Positions 26,124 to 36,200 of a DNA stretch of 64,000 bases are shown piece by piece. Within the stretch, counting starts at the first letter, position 1, and each line of letters opens with the position of its first letter. This DNA is from Butyrivibrio sp. VCB2006. GTDB lineage: Bacteria > Bacillota > Clostridia > Lachnospirales > Lachnospiraceae. The notes below the pieces were generated by a model, which was given only the letters and a program-made list of their open reading frames with translations, did no database searches and was not told where the DNA came from. The stretch covers positions 1-64,000 of the forward strand of contig NZ_ATVX01000017.1 of assembly GCF_000420945.1 (NCBI RefSeq), given 5' to 3'. The position numbers were made by a program, and so were the translations under genes.

Positions 26124-27062
26124 ATGGGAATTTATGTACTTAAACCGGCATGTAAAGACTACCTGTGGGGCGGCCATAAGCTGGTAGAAAAATATAATGT
26201 TGATTATTCCGGAGAAATCTGTGCTGAGGCTTGGACATTGTCCTGCCACAAAGACGGATTATCAATAATAACAAATGGTATCAATAAAGGCAAGACTCTG
26301 TCTGAACTTATAAACAACAAAGGCAAAGAAATTCTTGGTAAAAATTGTCTGAAATATAAGGATTTTCCGATTCTGATCAAATTGATAGATGCTAAAAAAG
26401 CTCTGTCTATTCAGGTGCATCCTGATGATGAATATGCTCTTAAGCATGAGAACCAGTATGGTAAGACGGAAATGTGGTATGTGCTCGAGGCAGAAGAGGG
26501 TGCGTTCCTTTATCAGGGATTTGAAGAAGTAATATCCAAGGAAGAATTTGAAAAGAGGATAAAAGAAAATACGCTAACAGAGGTTCTTCATAAGGAATAT
26601 GTTAAGCCGGGAGACGTGATCTTTATTTCTCCGGGAACATTGCATTCAATAGGCGCCGGCCTGGTTATTGCTGAAATTCAGCAAAGTTCGAACGTGACTT
26701 ACAGGATCTATGATTATGGCAGGGTTGGAGCAGATGGAAAGCCAAGACAGCTTCATATTCAGCAGTCTTTGGATGTTACAAAGATAGAGAAACCAGTAAA
26801 ATACGAATCTCCAGATAAACATATGGTAAGTTGCGAGTTCTTTTGCGTAGATAAAATTGAAACAACCGATAGTAAGGGCTATAGTTATAATGCAGATGAC
26901 AGTTCTTTTGTAAGTATTCTGGTAACTGACGGAGAGGGCACTATAGCTACAGTAGACGAGCTCTTTAGTATCAAAAAAGGAGACTCTGTATTCGTAGAGG
27001 CTTCTACAGGTAAATTTGAAATAACCGGTAACATAAAGGCGGTTCAAACTATTGTTGGTTGA
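26124..27062 (+). CDS. manA: Mannose-6-phosphate isomerase, class I
   Basis: A 312-residue zinc enzyme interconverting mannose 6-phosphate and fructose 6-phosphate. The zinc ligands are visible: QVHPDDEYA (Gln and His), KTEMWYVLEA (Glu) and SPGTLHSIGAG (His). The short Firmicute form (about 310-320 residues) fits. AAAGGAAACAG precedes the ATG. Together with the beta-mannosidase at 48 kb it would feed mannose from mannans into glycolysis, although the two genes are far apart. It is followed after 24 bases by a GGDEF gene on the same strand, possibly co-transcribed. Confidence 0.93.
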   Translation: MGIYVLKPACKDYLWGGHKLVEKYNVDYSGEICAEAWTLSCHKDGLSIITNGINKGKTLSELINNKGKEILGKNCLKYKDFPILIKLIDAKKALSIQVHPDDEYALKHENQYGKTEMWYVLEAEEGAFLYQGFEEVISKEEFEKRIKENTLTEVLHKEYVKPGDVIFISPGTLHSIGAGLVIAEIQQSSNVTYRIYDYGRVGADGKPRQLHIQQSLDVTKIEKPVKYESPDKHMVSCEFFCVDKIETTDSKGYSYNADDSSFVSILVTDGEGTIATVDELFSIKKGDSVFVEASTGKFEITGNIKAVQTIVG

Positions 27063-27086
27063 CCTTAATAGGTATAAAATTATACT

Positions 27087-28730
27087 ATGAAACGTACACT
27101 ATGCCGTTTGTTAATAACTGCATACTGCGCTATTCTCATGGTTTTAGCCCCTGCGATAAAAACCTGCGCAGAGGATTCTTTAGAGCGGCAATTTCACATT
27201 CTTTTTATCTCATCCTACGGATTTTCCAATGCCAGCGTTCCAGACACATTTAGAGGCTTTCAGGACGGCGTAGAAGGGCTTAATATCGAAATCAACTATG
27301 ATTTCATGGAGGCCCAGCAATTCTACGGTGCTACTGATATTGCCAATTTTGATAAATATCTTAGGTACAAGATCTTTTCTGTAAGAAACTTTGATCTTAT
27401 TGCAGTGGCGGATGATCCGGCGCTAAGGTATGCCATCAATAACAGGAGCAAGCTCTTTCCCGATATTCCACTAGTTTTCATGGGCATAAATAATATTACT
27501 GAGGCAACTACCGCAGCGGCAATGAAGAATGCTACAGGAATAGCTGAAAATCAGGATTTTGAAAATAATTATGAGCTGATGAGGGATCTTTTCCCAAACA
27601 GGAACAGTCTTGTGGTCATTACAGATTCCACTGTAACAGGTCAGGGCGACTATGTGGAATTTATGAAATTTAAGGACCGTCACGACGATATTACCTGCAA
27701 AATAATAAATACCTCATATTATACTCAAAATGGCCTAAAACGGGCTTTAAATGCGCTAGGAAGCAATGATATTATTCTCTTTCTGGATTTTGGCCTTGAT
27801 GGGAATAAAAATAACTACTCACTGCCGAATGCGGCTGATTTTATAACTAAAAATACAAATAATATTCCCATATTCAGACTTTCATCCTCGGATGTGGGTC
27901 ATGGTGTTTTGGGAGGTATTTCCTATTCGTTTTATGATTCGGGATATATTGCTGGAACTATGGCAAAAGACATACTGATGGGCGCAGATCCGGATGATAT
28001 GCCCCTTAAGACAGCCACTGTCACCACAACATATTTTGATCAGGATGCGATGGATAAATTCGGAATTAAGGCGTATCAGTTGCCACTTGGTTCGGTCATA
28101 GTCAACGAACACGAGACCATTGCAAAGTTTTACAGAGAGAATAAGACCATCAGTAATCTGGCCATAATAATAGCTATTTTGCTCATTGCTATCATTACTC
28201 ATCTTTATTATTCCAACAGACGTAGACTTCAGATGGCCCGGACTGATTTCCTTACACAAATGCCTAACAGACTTAAGATAAATGAGGAAATAAGCCAGAT
28301 TGTGGCAAATGGGACGCCTTATGGAATGGTCATGATCGATGTGGACCATTTTAAAGATGTGAACGATACCTATGGCCATAAAGTTGGAGATGAGGTTATA
28401 AAAGCAGTTGCCAAGAGGCTAAAAGAGCTTGCGGATAAAGATGTTTCTTTTGCCAGACTTGGTGGTGATGAATTCTGCGCAATTTTCTATGAGCCATCAG
28501 AGGAAAAAGAGCGGATTATCTGTGAAAATATTATGGATATCATGGGAGATAAGCTTAAAACCTCAGCAGGAGAACTTCAGATAACTGTAAGTATTGGATG
28601 CGCGGTTTATCCTCAGGATGTGGGCGATCCTGATAAACTCATGGAATGCGCAGATAAGGCGCTGTATGTGACAAAAGAGAATGGAAGAAACGGATATACC
28701 TTATTTAGCGGAATAGATAAGGCCGGCTGA
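27087..28730 (+). CDS. Membrane diguanylate cyclase with periplasmic-binding-protein-like sensor
   Basis: A 547-residue protein. A signal sequence (1-28) leads into an extracytoplasmic domain of the ABC_sub_bind type (about 35-335; HILFISSYGFSNASVPDTF, PDIPLVFMGINNI). A transmembrane helix follows near 350-372, then a cytosolic GGDEF domain with RTDFLTQMPNRL and the intact loop RLGGDEFCAIF. The I-site is missing (ADKD at the Arg position). It should convert binding of an extracellular small molecule into c-di-GMP. The ribosome binding site is weak. Its last 30 bases overlap the 3' end of the convergent binding-protein gene. Confidence 0.88.
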   Translation: MKRTLCRLLITAYCAILMVLAPAIKTCAEDSLERQFHILFISSYGFSNASVPDTFRGFQDGVEGLNIEINYDFMEAQQFYGATDIANFDKYLRYKIFSVRNFDLIAVADDPALRYAINNRSKLFPDIPLVFMGINNITEATTAAAMKNATGIAENQDFENNYELMRDLFPNRNSLVVITDSTVTGQGDYVEFMKFKDRHDDITCKIINTSYYTQNGLKRALNALGSNDIILFLDFGLDGNKNNYSLPNAADFITKNTNNIPIFRLSSSDVGHGVLGGISYSFYDSGYIAGTMAKDILMGADPDDMPLKTATVTTTYFDQDAMDKFGIKAYQLPLGSVIVNEHETIAKFYRENKTISNLAIIIAILLIAIITHLYYSNRRRLQMARTDFLTQMPNRLKINEEISQIVANGTPYGMVMIDVDHFKDVNDTYGHKVGDEVIKAVAKRLKELADKDVSFARLGGDEFCAIFYEPSEEKERIICENIMDIMGDKLKTSAGELQITVSIGCAVYPQDVGDPDKLMECADKALYVTKENGRNGYTLFSGIDKAG

Positions 28731-29885
28731 ATTACGCCTGTAATAGCCGGTATCAAAGAGTTGCGACTCGATATTATCTGCAGTCACGACGATAGGTTCA
28801 AGCAGATATGAAGAGACAATCTTTTTACCATTGTCATAATCTGTGGTGTTGAAGGAACATTTAAAGTCCCAGTCAGATTCATTTATAAGGTCTTCAGCAG
28901 GTCTTTTGCCATCTAAAAGAGCCATGCTTAAAGCAACGGTTACTATGGACTCCTCTCTAAGAGCCTTGAAAACCGTCATACCCTGAGTCCCATTGATGAT
29001 ATTGTAAATATTGGCTATATCAGCGTCCTGTCCGGTTACCGCGACAGGATTTTTTGATTTGTAATCAGTTTCCAGGGCTCGTACTGCCCCAAGAGCCGTT
29101 GAATCGTTGGCGCACAAAACAGCATCCAACTTCACATTTTCAGGATAGTAGGAATTGAGAATAATCTGAAGGCGCTGTTGGGCAATGTCAGAAGACCACT
29201 GGGCTGTAGAGGTTTCATAAAAGTTGACCTGACCGGACAATGATACGAGTTTTTTCGAATCAAAGAATGGCTTAAGTGTGTCCATTGCGCCGTTGTAGAA
29301 ATAACGAGCGTTATTATCAACGGGGTCGCCTGTGACCAGTTCGATGTTCTTGGGAGTCTCGGTATTAGCAAGGCCCAGAATCCTTATAATGTACTGGGCC
29401 TGCAATACACCAACTTTATAATTGTCAAAAGAAACATAGTAATCAACTACATCTGAATCCATCAGGAGACGATCGTAGGCTATTACGGCCACGTTTACGG
29501 ATTTCGCTATATTCAGAACTTCAGTAAGAGCAGCGCCGTCTACCGCAGCGATAACCAAAAGATCAGCACCTTCCCTTATCATATCCATAATATCGTCGGC
29601 CTGAGTGTCTATAAGGTTATTGGCATACCTTAGAAGTACTTCGCATCCTCTTTTCTCAAATTGCGCACGTAAATAAGACCCATCCTTATTCCAACGCTCA
29701 AGAAGCCTGTCCGGCATGGAAATTCCTACCACAGTACGGCCATCGTCTGAGTGGGTATCAACGATTTCCGGCATATCCATAGTGACGGGGGCTTCGGTGA
29801 CAGTCTTTTCCTGAGGCTTTTGGCATGCATACAGGCACACCGAAAAAAGTGCAATTGTCAGAAGAAGTGCGATATATCTTTTCAT
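28701..29885 (-). CDS. Periplasmic-binding-protein family 1 sugar-binding lipoprotein (ChvE/XylF-like)
   Basis: A 394-residue lipoprotein (lipobox LYAC near residues 18-21). Its mature part follows the monosaccharide-binding family of ChvE and XylF: VVGISMPDRLLERWNKD, IAAVDGAALTEVL, VIAYDRLL, then DAVLCANDSTALGAV and VTGQDADIA. It follows the chemoreceptor gene by 2 bases and has little ribosome binding site, so it is probably translationally coupled. No permease or ATPase accompanies it. The ChvE precedent, a binding protein that presents sugar to a chemoreceptor, makes a sensing role attractive. The gene converges on, and overlaps by 30 bases, the GGDEF gene. Confidence 0.88.
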   Translation of the reverse strand: MKRYIALLLTIALFSVCLYACQKPQEKTVTEAPVTMDMPEIVDTHSDDGRTVVGISMPDRLLERWNKDGSYLRAQFEKRGCEVLLRYANNLIDTQADDIMDMIREGADLLVIAAVDGAALTEVLNIAKSVNVAVIAYDRLLMDSDVVDYYVSFDNYKVGVLQAQYIIRILGLANTETPKNIELVTGDPVDNNARYFYNGAMDTLKPFFDSKKLVSLSGQVNFYETSTAQWSSDIAQQRLQIILNSYYPENVKLDAVLCANDSTALGAVRALETDYKSKNPVAVTGQDADIANIYNIINGTQGMTVFKALREESIVTVALSMALLDGKRPAEDLINESDWDFKCSFNTTDYDNGKKIVSSYLLEPIVVTADNIESQLFDTGYYRRNSAGLIYSAK

Positions 29886-29887
29886 GG

Positions 29888-31651
29888 TTACAGCGATTTG
29901 AATCTTTGTGTTGTATCTGAAAGCTGCTCGGTAATTTCGTTATTCTTGCCAATGGCTTCAGAGATCTTCTTGATACCACCAACGATTTCAGATGAATTTT
30001 CCGCAGATGAAGAGATGGCAATAGAGCTTTCTTTTATGGAATCAGTGATCATCTGAACATTCTCTACCATCTCATGCATTATGCTGTTAAGGTGCTCAGC
30101 TTTATTGTCGAATTCTCCAAGCATTTCATCCATAATATCGGCTGTGTGCTCGTATTTTTCTCCGGTAGAAACAAATTCGTCGTAGTCGCTAAGAACAGTA
30201 CCATTGATATAATCAAGGGCGGTCTGAGCGTTCTGGGCAAGGCGGTTAACGGCTTCTGTAACTTCTGTACTGATAACCTGGATGTTTCCGGCGGTTTGTC
30301 TGCTGTTTTCAGCCAAAGCACTGATTTCCTGGGCAACAACAGCAAAGCCTTTACCTGCATCACCAGCTCTTGCAGCTTCTATGGAAGCGTTGAGGGCAAG
30401 GAGATTTGTCTGGCCTGCAATATCAAGGATAACTTTGGTAAGCTCGCCAATCTGTCCAACCTTCTCGGAATCCTGAACAGATTTGGAAAGAACCTCAGAT
30501 AGCTGTGATACCTGGCTGGCAGCATCAGTTTTCTTTTCATTTACACGGCTCTTAAGTTCAAGGGCTTCCTGTTTAATAGTAGTAGCTGTATCGGTACCTG
30601 AAAGTGCCTGATCTGCAATATCCTGGGCGGCGGAACGAACCTCTTCTACCTTGCCGTTGATGGCTTCAACGGTGCCGGAGAGAGTCTCCATGTTTGCAGA
30701 GAGTTCTTCAAGTGCTGCAGAGGTATTTGTTACGTTGTCATCTGCAATTCTAAGCTGGGATGAAACCTCTTCAGCAGAATTTGTAAGGACTATAGAGCCT
30801 TCTTTTACATCTTTCAGGATTCCCTGAAGCGTTTCAATAAAGTGGTTTATACCGGTGGTAATAAACATAAGCTCAGATTTGGTTTTTGTCTTAATTCTGG
30901 TAGTCAGATCACCATTTCCGGCTTCGATATTGGTGATCATTTCATTAACCTCATCACTGATAGATCTAATCTTACGAACGATGTTCTTGTAGCTTACAAG
31001 GAAGTTGACAATGATTAGGAGTAAAATAACAACCGTTCCGATTAAAGCGGTGAAGTTTCCTGACTGCAACAGGGCGTTCATCTGTGATGTTGTGGCTGCA
31101 GCGGAGGAGGAAATTGCCTCGTCCAATACCTTAGTTGAATGGAAAATAGCTATTTTTTGAATTTCAGCTTTATCAAAAAGAATGGTATAGGCTGAGGCCT
31201 GGTCTCCGGCATCGCACTTGGAGATGGCTGAGTCTATCAGGGCAACCATTCTGTCGTACTGGCTCGATATTTCCTGAAGCTGCTGATTAACAGTTTCATC
31301 ATTGTAGCTTGCAAAATCACTGTTAAGGGTAGCAATATCCTCTTTTACCAGGGCCTTAACGGCTTCGATCTGAGGTAAAAGAGCCTGCTGGGTCTCCACA
31401 GCATCGGCGGCAACATATCCTGTAGTCTGATCATAGAGGGACATTACGTCGTTTTTCAAAGCTGCTTCGTGCTGAGTCAGGGCCATCATGTGATCGAACA
31501 TTTCGATACTGGTTCCGGTGGATTTCTTCATGGACAGCATTACCATGATCATAACCACAACGAAGGCAACTAGCATGAGAAGGTTAAGGGAAGAAAGCTG
31601 AAAAACGATTGAATCTTTGGTTTTTACTTTGATATTTTTTGTATCTTTCAT
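29888..31651 (-). CDS. Methyl-accepting chemotaxis protein
   Basis: A 587-residue transmembrane chemoreceptor. TM1 lies near 18-40 and is followed by a four-helix-bundle-type extracellular domain (about 42-200), TM2 (about 203-225) and HAMP (about 226-280). The signalling domain contains the conserved hairpin tip [20 protein letters not shown] and [16 protein letters not shown]. No C-terminal NWETF-like tether is present. The start at 31651 has GGAGG with 8-base spacing; ATG at 31657 is possible. Two sugar-binding lipoprotein genes flank it closely in the same direction, suggesting ligand delivery by binding proteins. Confidence 0.93.
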   Translation of the reverse strand: MKDTKNIKVKTKDSIVFQLSSLNLLMLVAFVVVMIMVMLSMKKSTGTSIEMFDHMMALTQHEAALKNDVMSLYDQTTGYVAADAVETQQALLPQIEAVKALVKEDIATLNSDFASYNDETVNQQLQEISSQYDRMVALIDSAISKCDAGDQASAYTILFDKAEIQKIAIFHSTKVLDEAISSSAAATTSQMNALLQSGNFTALIGTVVILLLIIVNFLVSYKNIVRKIRSISDEVNEMITNIEAGNGDLTTRIKTKTKSELMFITTGINHFIETLQGILKDVKEGSIVLTNSAEEVSSQLRIADDNVTNTSAALEELSANMETLSGTVEAINGKVEEVRSAAQDIADQALSGTDTATTIKQEALELKSRVNEKKTDAASQVSQLSEVLSKSVQDSEKVGQIGELTKVILDIAGQTNLLALNASIEAARAGDAGKGFAVVAQEISALAENSRQTAGNIQVISTEVTEAVNRLAQNAQTALDYINGTVLSDYDEFVSTGEKYEHTADIMDEMLGEFDNKAEHLNSIMHEMVENVQMITDSIKESSIAISSSAENSSEIVGGIKKISEAIGKNNEITEQLSDTTQRFKSL

Positions 31652-31667
31652 GTTCATCACCTCCTCC

Positions 31668-32963
31668 TTACAGTTTCTTATACCAGTCAGTGGTTATTTT
31701 CTGGACTTCTTTTACGAATCCTGCTGCATCTATCTCGCCCTTAGCAAATTTCTGATAGGCAAAGGCTATACCCTTTTGTCCCAGGTTTTCCGGCATGTCC
31801 ATCCAGTGCCAACTGGAGGTTTTTCCGGCTGAAATATATTGTGAAATAACTGATGCGAAAGGATCTGATGCCACGTATTTACAATCTTTGAAAGGACTGA
31901 TGAATCCGGCGCCTTCTACAAGGATTTGCTGTGCCGAATCCTCTGAACACCACTGAAGGAAGGCCTTTGCAGCCTCTACATTGCCTTCTTTTGAAACTGC
32001 CCACCAGGAAGGAGCGCTGGTAAGAATTGTTTCCATGCCGTCCTGGAATGCATATGGTGCCATGCCGACAGCAAAGCTTCCTGCTGCGGCGTAAGCATCT
32101 GAAGATGAAAGAGTTGCACCAATCCAGGATCCTTGCGTTACAAAGGCATATTTGCCGGAAGCAAAGTTTGCAACCTGATCATCATAGGTGCCATCTACCA
32201 CAAGGTCAGGATCGGAATATTCTATGAAAAGACCCATCATTTCGGCATAGTCGGTAAAGCGTGCTGTATCAAGCTGTCCACCGTTATTGAGAAGATCTAT
32301 ATAAGTTGTGTCACTTCTTGAAAGGCCTGAGTCGATATAAGCACCAAATAGGTGGTTTCCACTGGACCAGCCAAGGTTTTCGGGTTCTGCGCAGTAGCCT
32401 ACAACAGCTTTGAGACCCAGAGAATCTTTTTTGGCATCGATAGCTTCGAATGCTGCTTTCATTGCGGCAGGCCCGGTTATTGATGCAGGATCCACACCGC
32501 ATTTTTCTAGGATGTTGGCATTATAGGCAAGACCTATAGCCTCTGTGGTGTATGGAAATCCCAGAGTGCCGTAGGCGCTGTCAACATAGGCGGCATCAGT
32601 TCTTCCTGCCCAGTCCTGGTCTGATAGGTCCACAAGAAGTCCGTCCCAGTTGCTAAATCCCGAGGCCTCGCAGGCGATGATATCCGGCATTTGATCTGAC
32701 AGATAATAGCCCTTAAGTGTTGCCTGGGCATCTACGCCGGCAGGTACGTTAAGGACTTCGACTTTTATGCCGGTTTCCTTTTCATATTGGCTTGCGAGGG
32801 TTCCAATCTGTTCTGAAACCTCACTCTTTATGTTCAGCAGCCTAAGTGTTCCCTCGAAAGCAGCTTCTGTAGTCACATCTTCTGTCTGAGATGCTCCGCA
32901 GCCGCCAAGAACCAGGCATGCCAAAAGAATTAAACTGATAGCAATGGCGTTGACCCTTCTCAT
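31668..32963 (-). CDS. Family 1 extracellular solute-binding lipoprotein
   Basis: A 431-residue SBP_bac_1 lipoprotein (lipobox LGGC near residues 21-24). Mature-part marks include [51 protein letters not shown] and [22 protein letters not shown]. It lies 16 bases upstream of the chemoreceptor and is probably first in a three-gene unit. The start at 32963 follows AAAGGA; TTG two codons earlier is unlikely. The likely ligand is a sugar or oligosaccharide. The absence of permease and ATPase genes suggests sensing rather than uptake, or sharing with a remote transporter. Confidence 0.88.
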   Translation of the reverse strand: MRRVNAIAISLILLACLVLGGCGASQTEDVTTEAAFEGTLRLLNIKSEVSEQIGTLASQYEKETGIKVEVLNVPAGVDAQATLKGYYLSDQMPDIIACEASGFSNWDGLLVDLSDQDWAGRTDAAYVDSAYGTLGFPYTTEAIGLAYNANILEKCGVDPASITGPAAMKAAFEAIDAKKDSLGLKAVVGYCAEPENLGWSSGNHLFGAYIDSGLSRSDTTYIDLLNNGGQLDTARFTDYAEMMGLFIEYSDPDLVVDGTYDDQVANFASGKYAFVTQGSWIGATLSSSDAYAAAGSFAVGMAPYAFQDGMETILTSAPSWWAVSKEGNVEAAKAFLQWCSEDSAQQILVEGAGFISPFKDCKYVASDPFASVISQYISAGKTSSWHWMDMPENLGQKGIAFAYQKFAKGEIDAAGFVKEVQKITTDWYKKL

Positions 32964-33209
32964 AATCAATATCCTTTCCTACTAGTTCCTGAAAAAATGA
33001 ACGACAATAAACGCATAACAAATTCGTTATAACACAAATTAATTATCGCGCAATGGTAAGGCCTCTCCAATTAAAATCCTATTAAGAATTTGGGAAAAGA
33101 TAATTAATATTTTTTATAAAAAAACAATAAAATTTCGCCAAATTTGTTCGATATTGTAATAAAATAATATGAGGGAATTTTTATACTTTTTTATGTGTGG
33201 AGATGTGGT

Positions 33210-36200
33210 ATGAAAAAGCGTGTTGTATCTATTCTAATTGCAGGAGTTCTTTTCTTTTCCAACATTGGTGTGACATCCTTTGCTGCTAATTCAAGTGCAA
33301 ATGATGCATCTAGTGCTTCATCAAGCGAAGCGTCCACTGAAGCCGGTGCTGGAAGTTCATTAGGTGATCCCGGTGAACAAGTAAATAATGATGCTAATGG
33401 CGTGGAGGAAGCCGGTTATTTCAAGATAACCGATTTTGCTGACCTGCCTGAAGATATATCCAATCAGAAAATTCGCGTAGGCGGAAGTTTGGAAGATCTT
33501 GAGCTGCCTGATACTCTGGAGGTTATAGTTGAACCTGATCCGGAGCATGACGAGCGCATAGAAAGAGGTCTTGAAAAAGAGCGTGAGCGCCTTATGCGTG
33601 AAAGATTAGAGCGCCTTAGAGAAGAGCTTGAAGCTGAACAGGCCGGCGAGAGCGCAAGCGAAGATAGCTCGGAGGAAGATGATGCAGCATCTTCTGCTAG
33701 TTCTGAGGAAGAGGATGGAGATAAGCTCTTTTTCTTTGGAGATGATGAGGCAATCACTGATGATTCAGGTGAGCTTAGCGAAGAAGCAGAGGCTGAAGAA
33801 GAGGCTATAGAAGATACAACCACAATAGAAGACGAATCAAATCCTACCACAGAATCTACTGTTGATAACAGCACAGAGGCAGATACACAGGAGTCTTCAG
33901 ACGTAATAATTATTCCTACAGAGGATGCAACAGTAAATGAACTGAACGAGTCAACAGACGGTTCATCAGAGAGTGCGTCAGAGGCTTCTTCAGAACAGGG
34001 CTTGGTTTCATGGCTTAAGCATACATTTAGAAACGCAGCTGTTGCATATGCGGCAGATGTTGAAGAAAAGACTCAGCTTGATGAGAATGCTAATGTTCAG
34101 CTGATTTCAGATGTTGAATGGATCATGGAGGCTGATTATAACTACGGCGAAGAGGAGTTCAATCCTGATACTGAGGGTAAGATTTATCTTTTCACTCCGG
34201 TTCTAAAGATTCCGGATACATACTATATCGAGGACGAACTTCCTATTATCACTGTATTTGTCACAGACGATTACTATGCATTCGATGAAGAAACAGTTGT
34301 TGATGACGTTAAGATCCGCGTTAGAGCTGACAAGGGTGTATTCCCGGAGGGATCAAGAGTAACAGCCAAGAAGCTTGTTGAAGAAGACGAGCAGAAGGTA
34401 AAAGAGCTTGTTGATGAGCAGATTGATACAGAGAATATCGTAAAAGAGTACAGCTTTGACATTACCATTAAAGATAGAGACAACAATGAGGTTCAGCCTG
34501 ACACAGAAAAAGGGCGTGTAGTTGTTTCTTTTGAAGCTGCTGAAGTTGCAGACGAGGCACTTGAAGCAGAAGTTTACCATATTATTGATGAGTCCAAGGA
34601 CGATAAGGAGCAGGAGCCTGTAGAGGCTGTGGCTCTTGGTAGTGAGCGCTCAAAAGAGAGAGTTCTTACTATATATGATGAGAATTCAGTTCTTAAGGCT
34701 GAGAAACTTGAGGCTGAAGTTGTAGAGTTTGAGGATGTAAAGGTTCTTGAGGCTGAGACAACAGGGTTCTCGACATATAAGGTTATATTCAAGATTGTTG
34801 AAAAGATTGATGATACCGTATATGAGTACAAGTATGAAGTGACAACATCGACAGTCATTCCTGTAAAAGATATATTGGGTAATGCAGTTGATCCTGGTCA
34901 AAATGAAGAAGATACAAGTGATGATACTCCGTTGTATTTACCAGACAATTATAAAATTAAGAAAGTAACGCTTGGTAATGGGAAAAATTCTAATGAATAT
35001 TTGTATGTAGGTAATCTTTGTGCGACTACTAATAGCAATCAAGTAGTTCCAGAGGATGATCCTAGTACAGGCATGTATAAGGAAAGCGAGGATGGAACAG
35101 GCGAATGGTTTGTTATTGTGAAGCAGCCTTATGCATATGACGCTAAGAATCCTCAAACATTGCTGGTTACTTTTGAAAATACAGGCTTGGATCCAATATC
35201 GATCAGCTTGACTTCATGTGAAGAGTATTCTAGTGCAGAATCGGATAATTATGGATATCCAACAGCATCAATGCTATCTAATAAGGGATTTATGCTTTAC
35301 ATGCCCACTGTTGATTATAATGAGGAATCAGGAAAACTGCATCCTATAATGTATCAGTGGCAGCACTGTACCGATAACAAGAACTTTAAAGACATTGATT
35401 TGGCTAATACTAAGTCATTTGGATCAGCTACTGTTGGAGAATGGTATCGGTGTTTAGTTAATGGTACGCCTAGTGAATCTGTTCAAGTGGTAACAGCAAG
35501 AAACGATGGTAAGAAAAGAACGTGGACTGACTGTCATGACAGCGACCAGAGGTATGTTAGTAACGGACTTATGGCATACACTATGTATGGAAGGAACAAG
35601 ATAGATGTTGTTGGCGAATTTTCTAGTGGTGGAAAGAAATATATGCTTCAATCTACTATTGGTGGAGGAGGATGGACAACTTATCCGAAAGAATCTGAAG
35701 ATCAGGAATTAGTTTATCGTGACGACATTTTCTTCTATTTCACTGAGAGTAAGTCATTAGTTGTAGATACATTTCTAAAGGCTGGAACTAATAAATTTGC
35801 TATTACAGCAAATGCTCAAATAGGAGATCACGAAAAAAATACCGCAATAGCTACTGAGGCGGATGAATACGAATTGGAGAGACTTGCTATTGTTGGAGCT
35901 AAAAATCAAGATGCAATCCAGACAGCCATAAATGTTGGAACTGGCAATAGTATTCCTTCACTTCTGGTAATTCCAAAAACAAATACAGGACTGAAGTACT
36001 ATATTGGAAAAACTAATTCACAGGAGCCATATAAAACTAGAGAAAAAACCATTGTTGAGGATACAAAGCCGGGCACAAGTATATCGTGGGAATCGAGTAG
36101 CTTAACCGAAGTAGAAGTTGAGTTTAAGCTTGCTGGCGCAGCTGCTAACAAGATTCTGCCAGCTGTATCTAAGAGAGCTACATCGAACACTTATAGCACC

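Noticed and set aside
33464..33874. Ser-rich antisense frame in the surface protein gene
   Set aside because: It is the complement of Glu/Ser codon repeats and is not protein-like.
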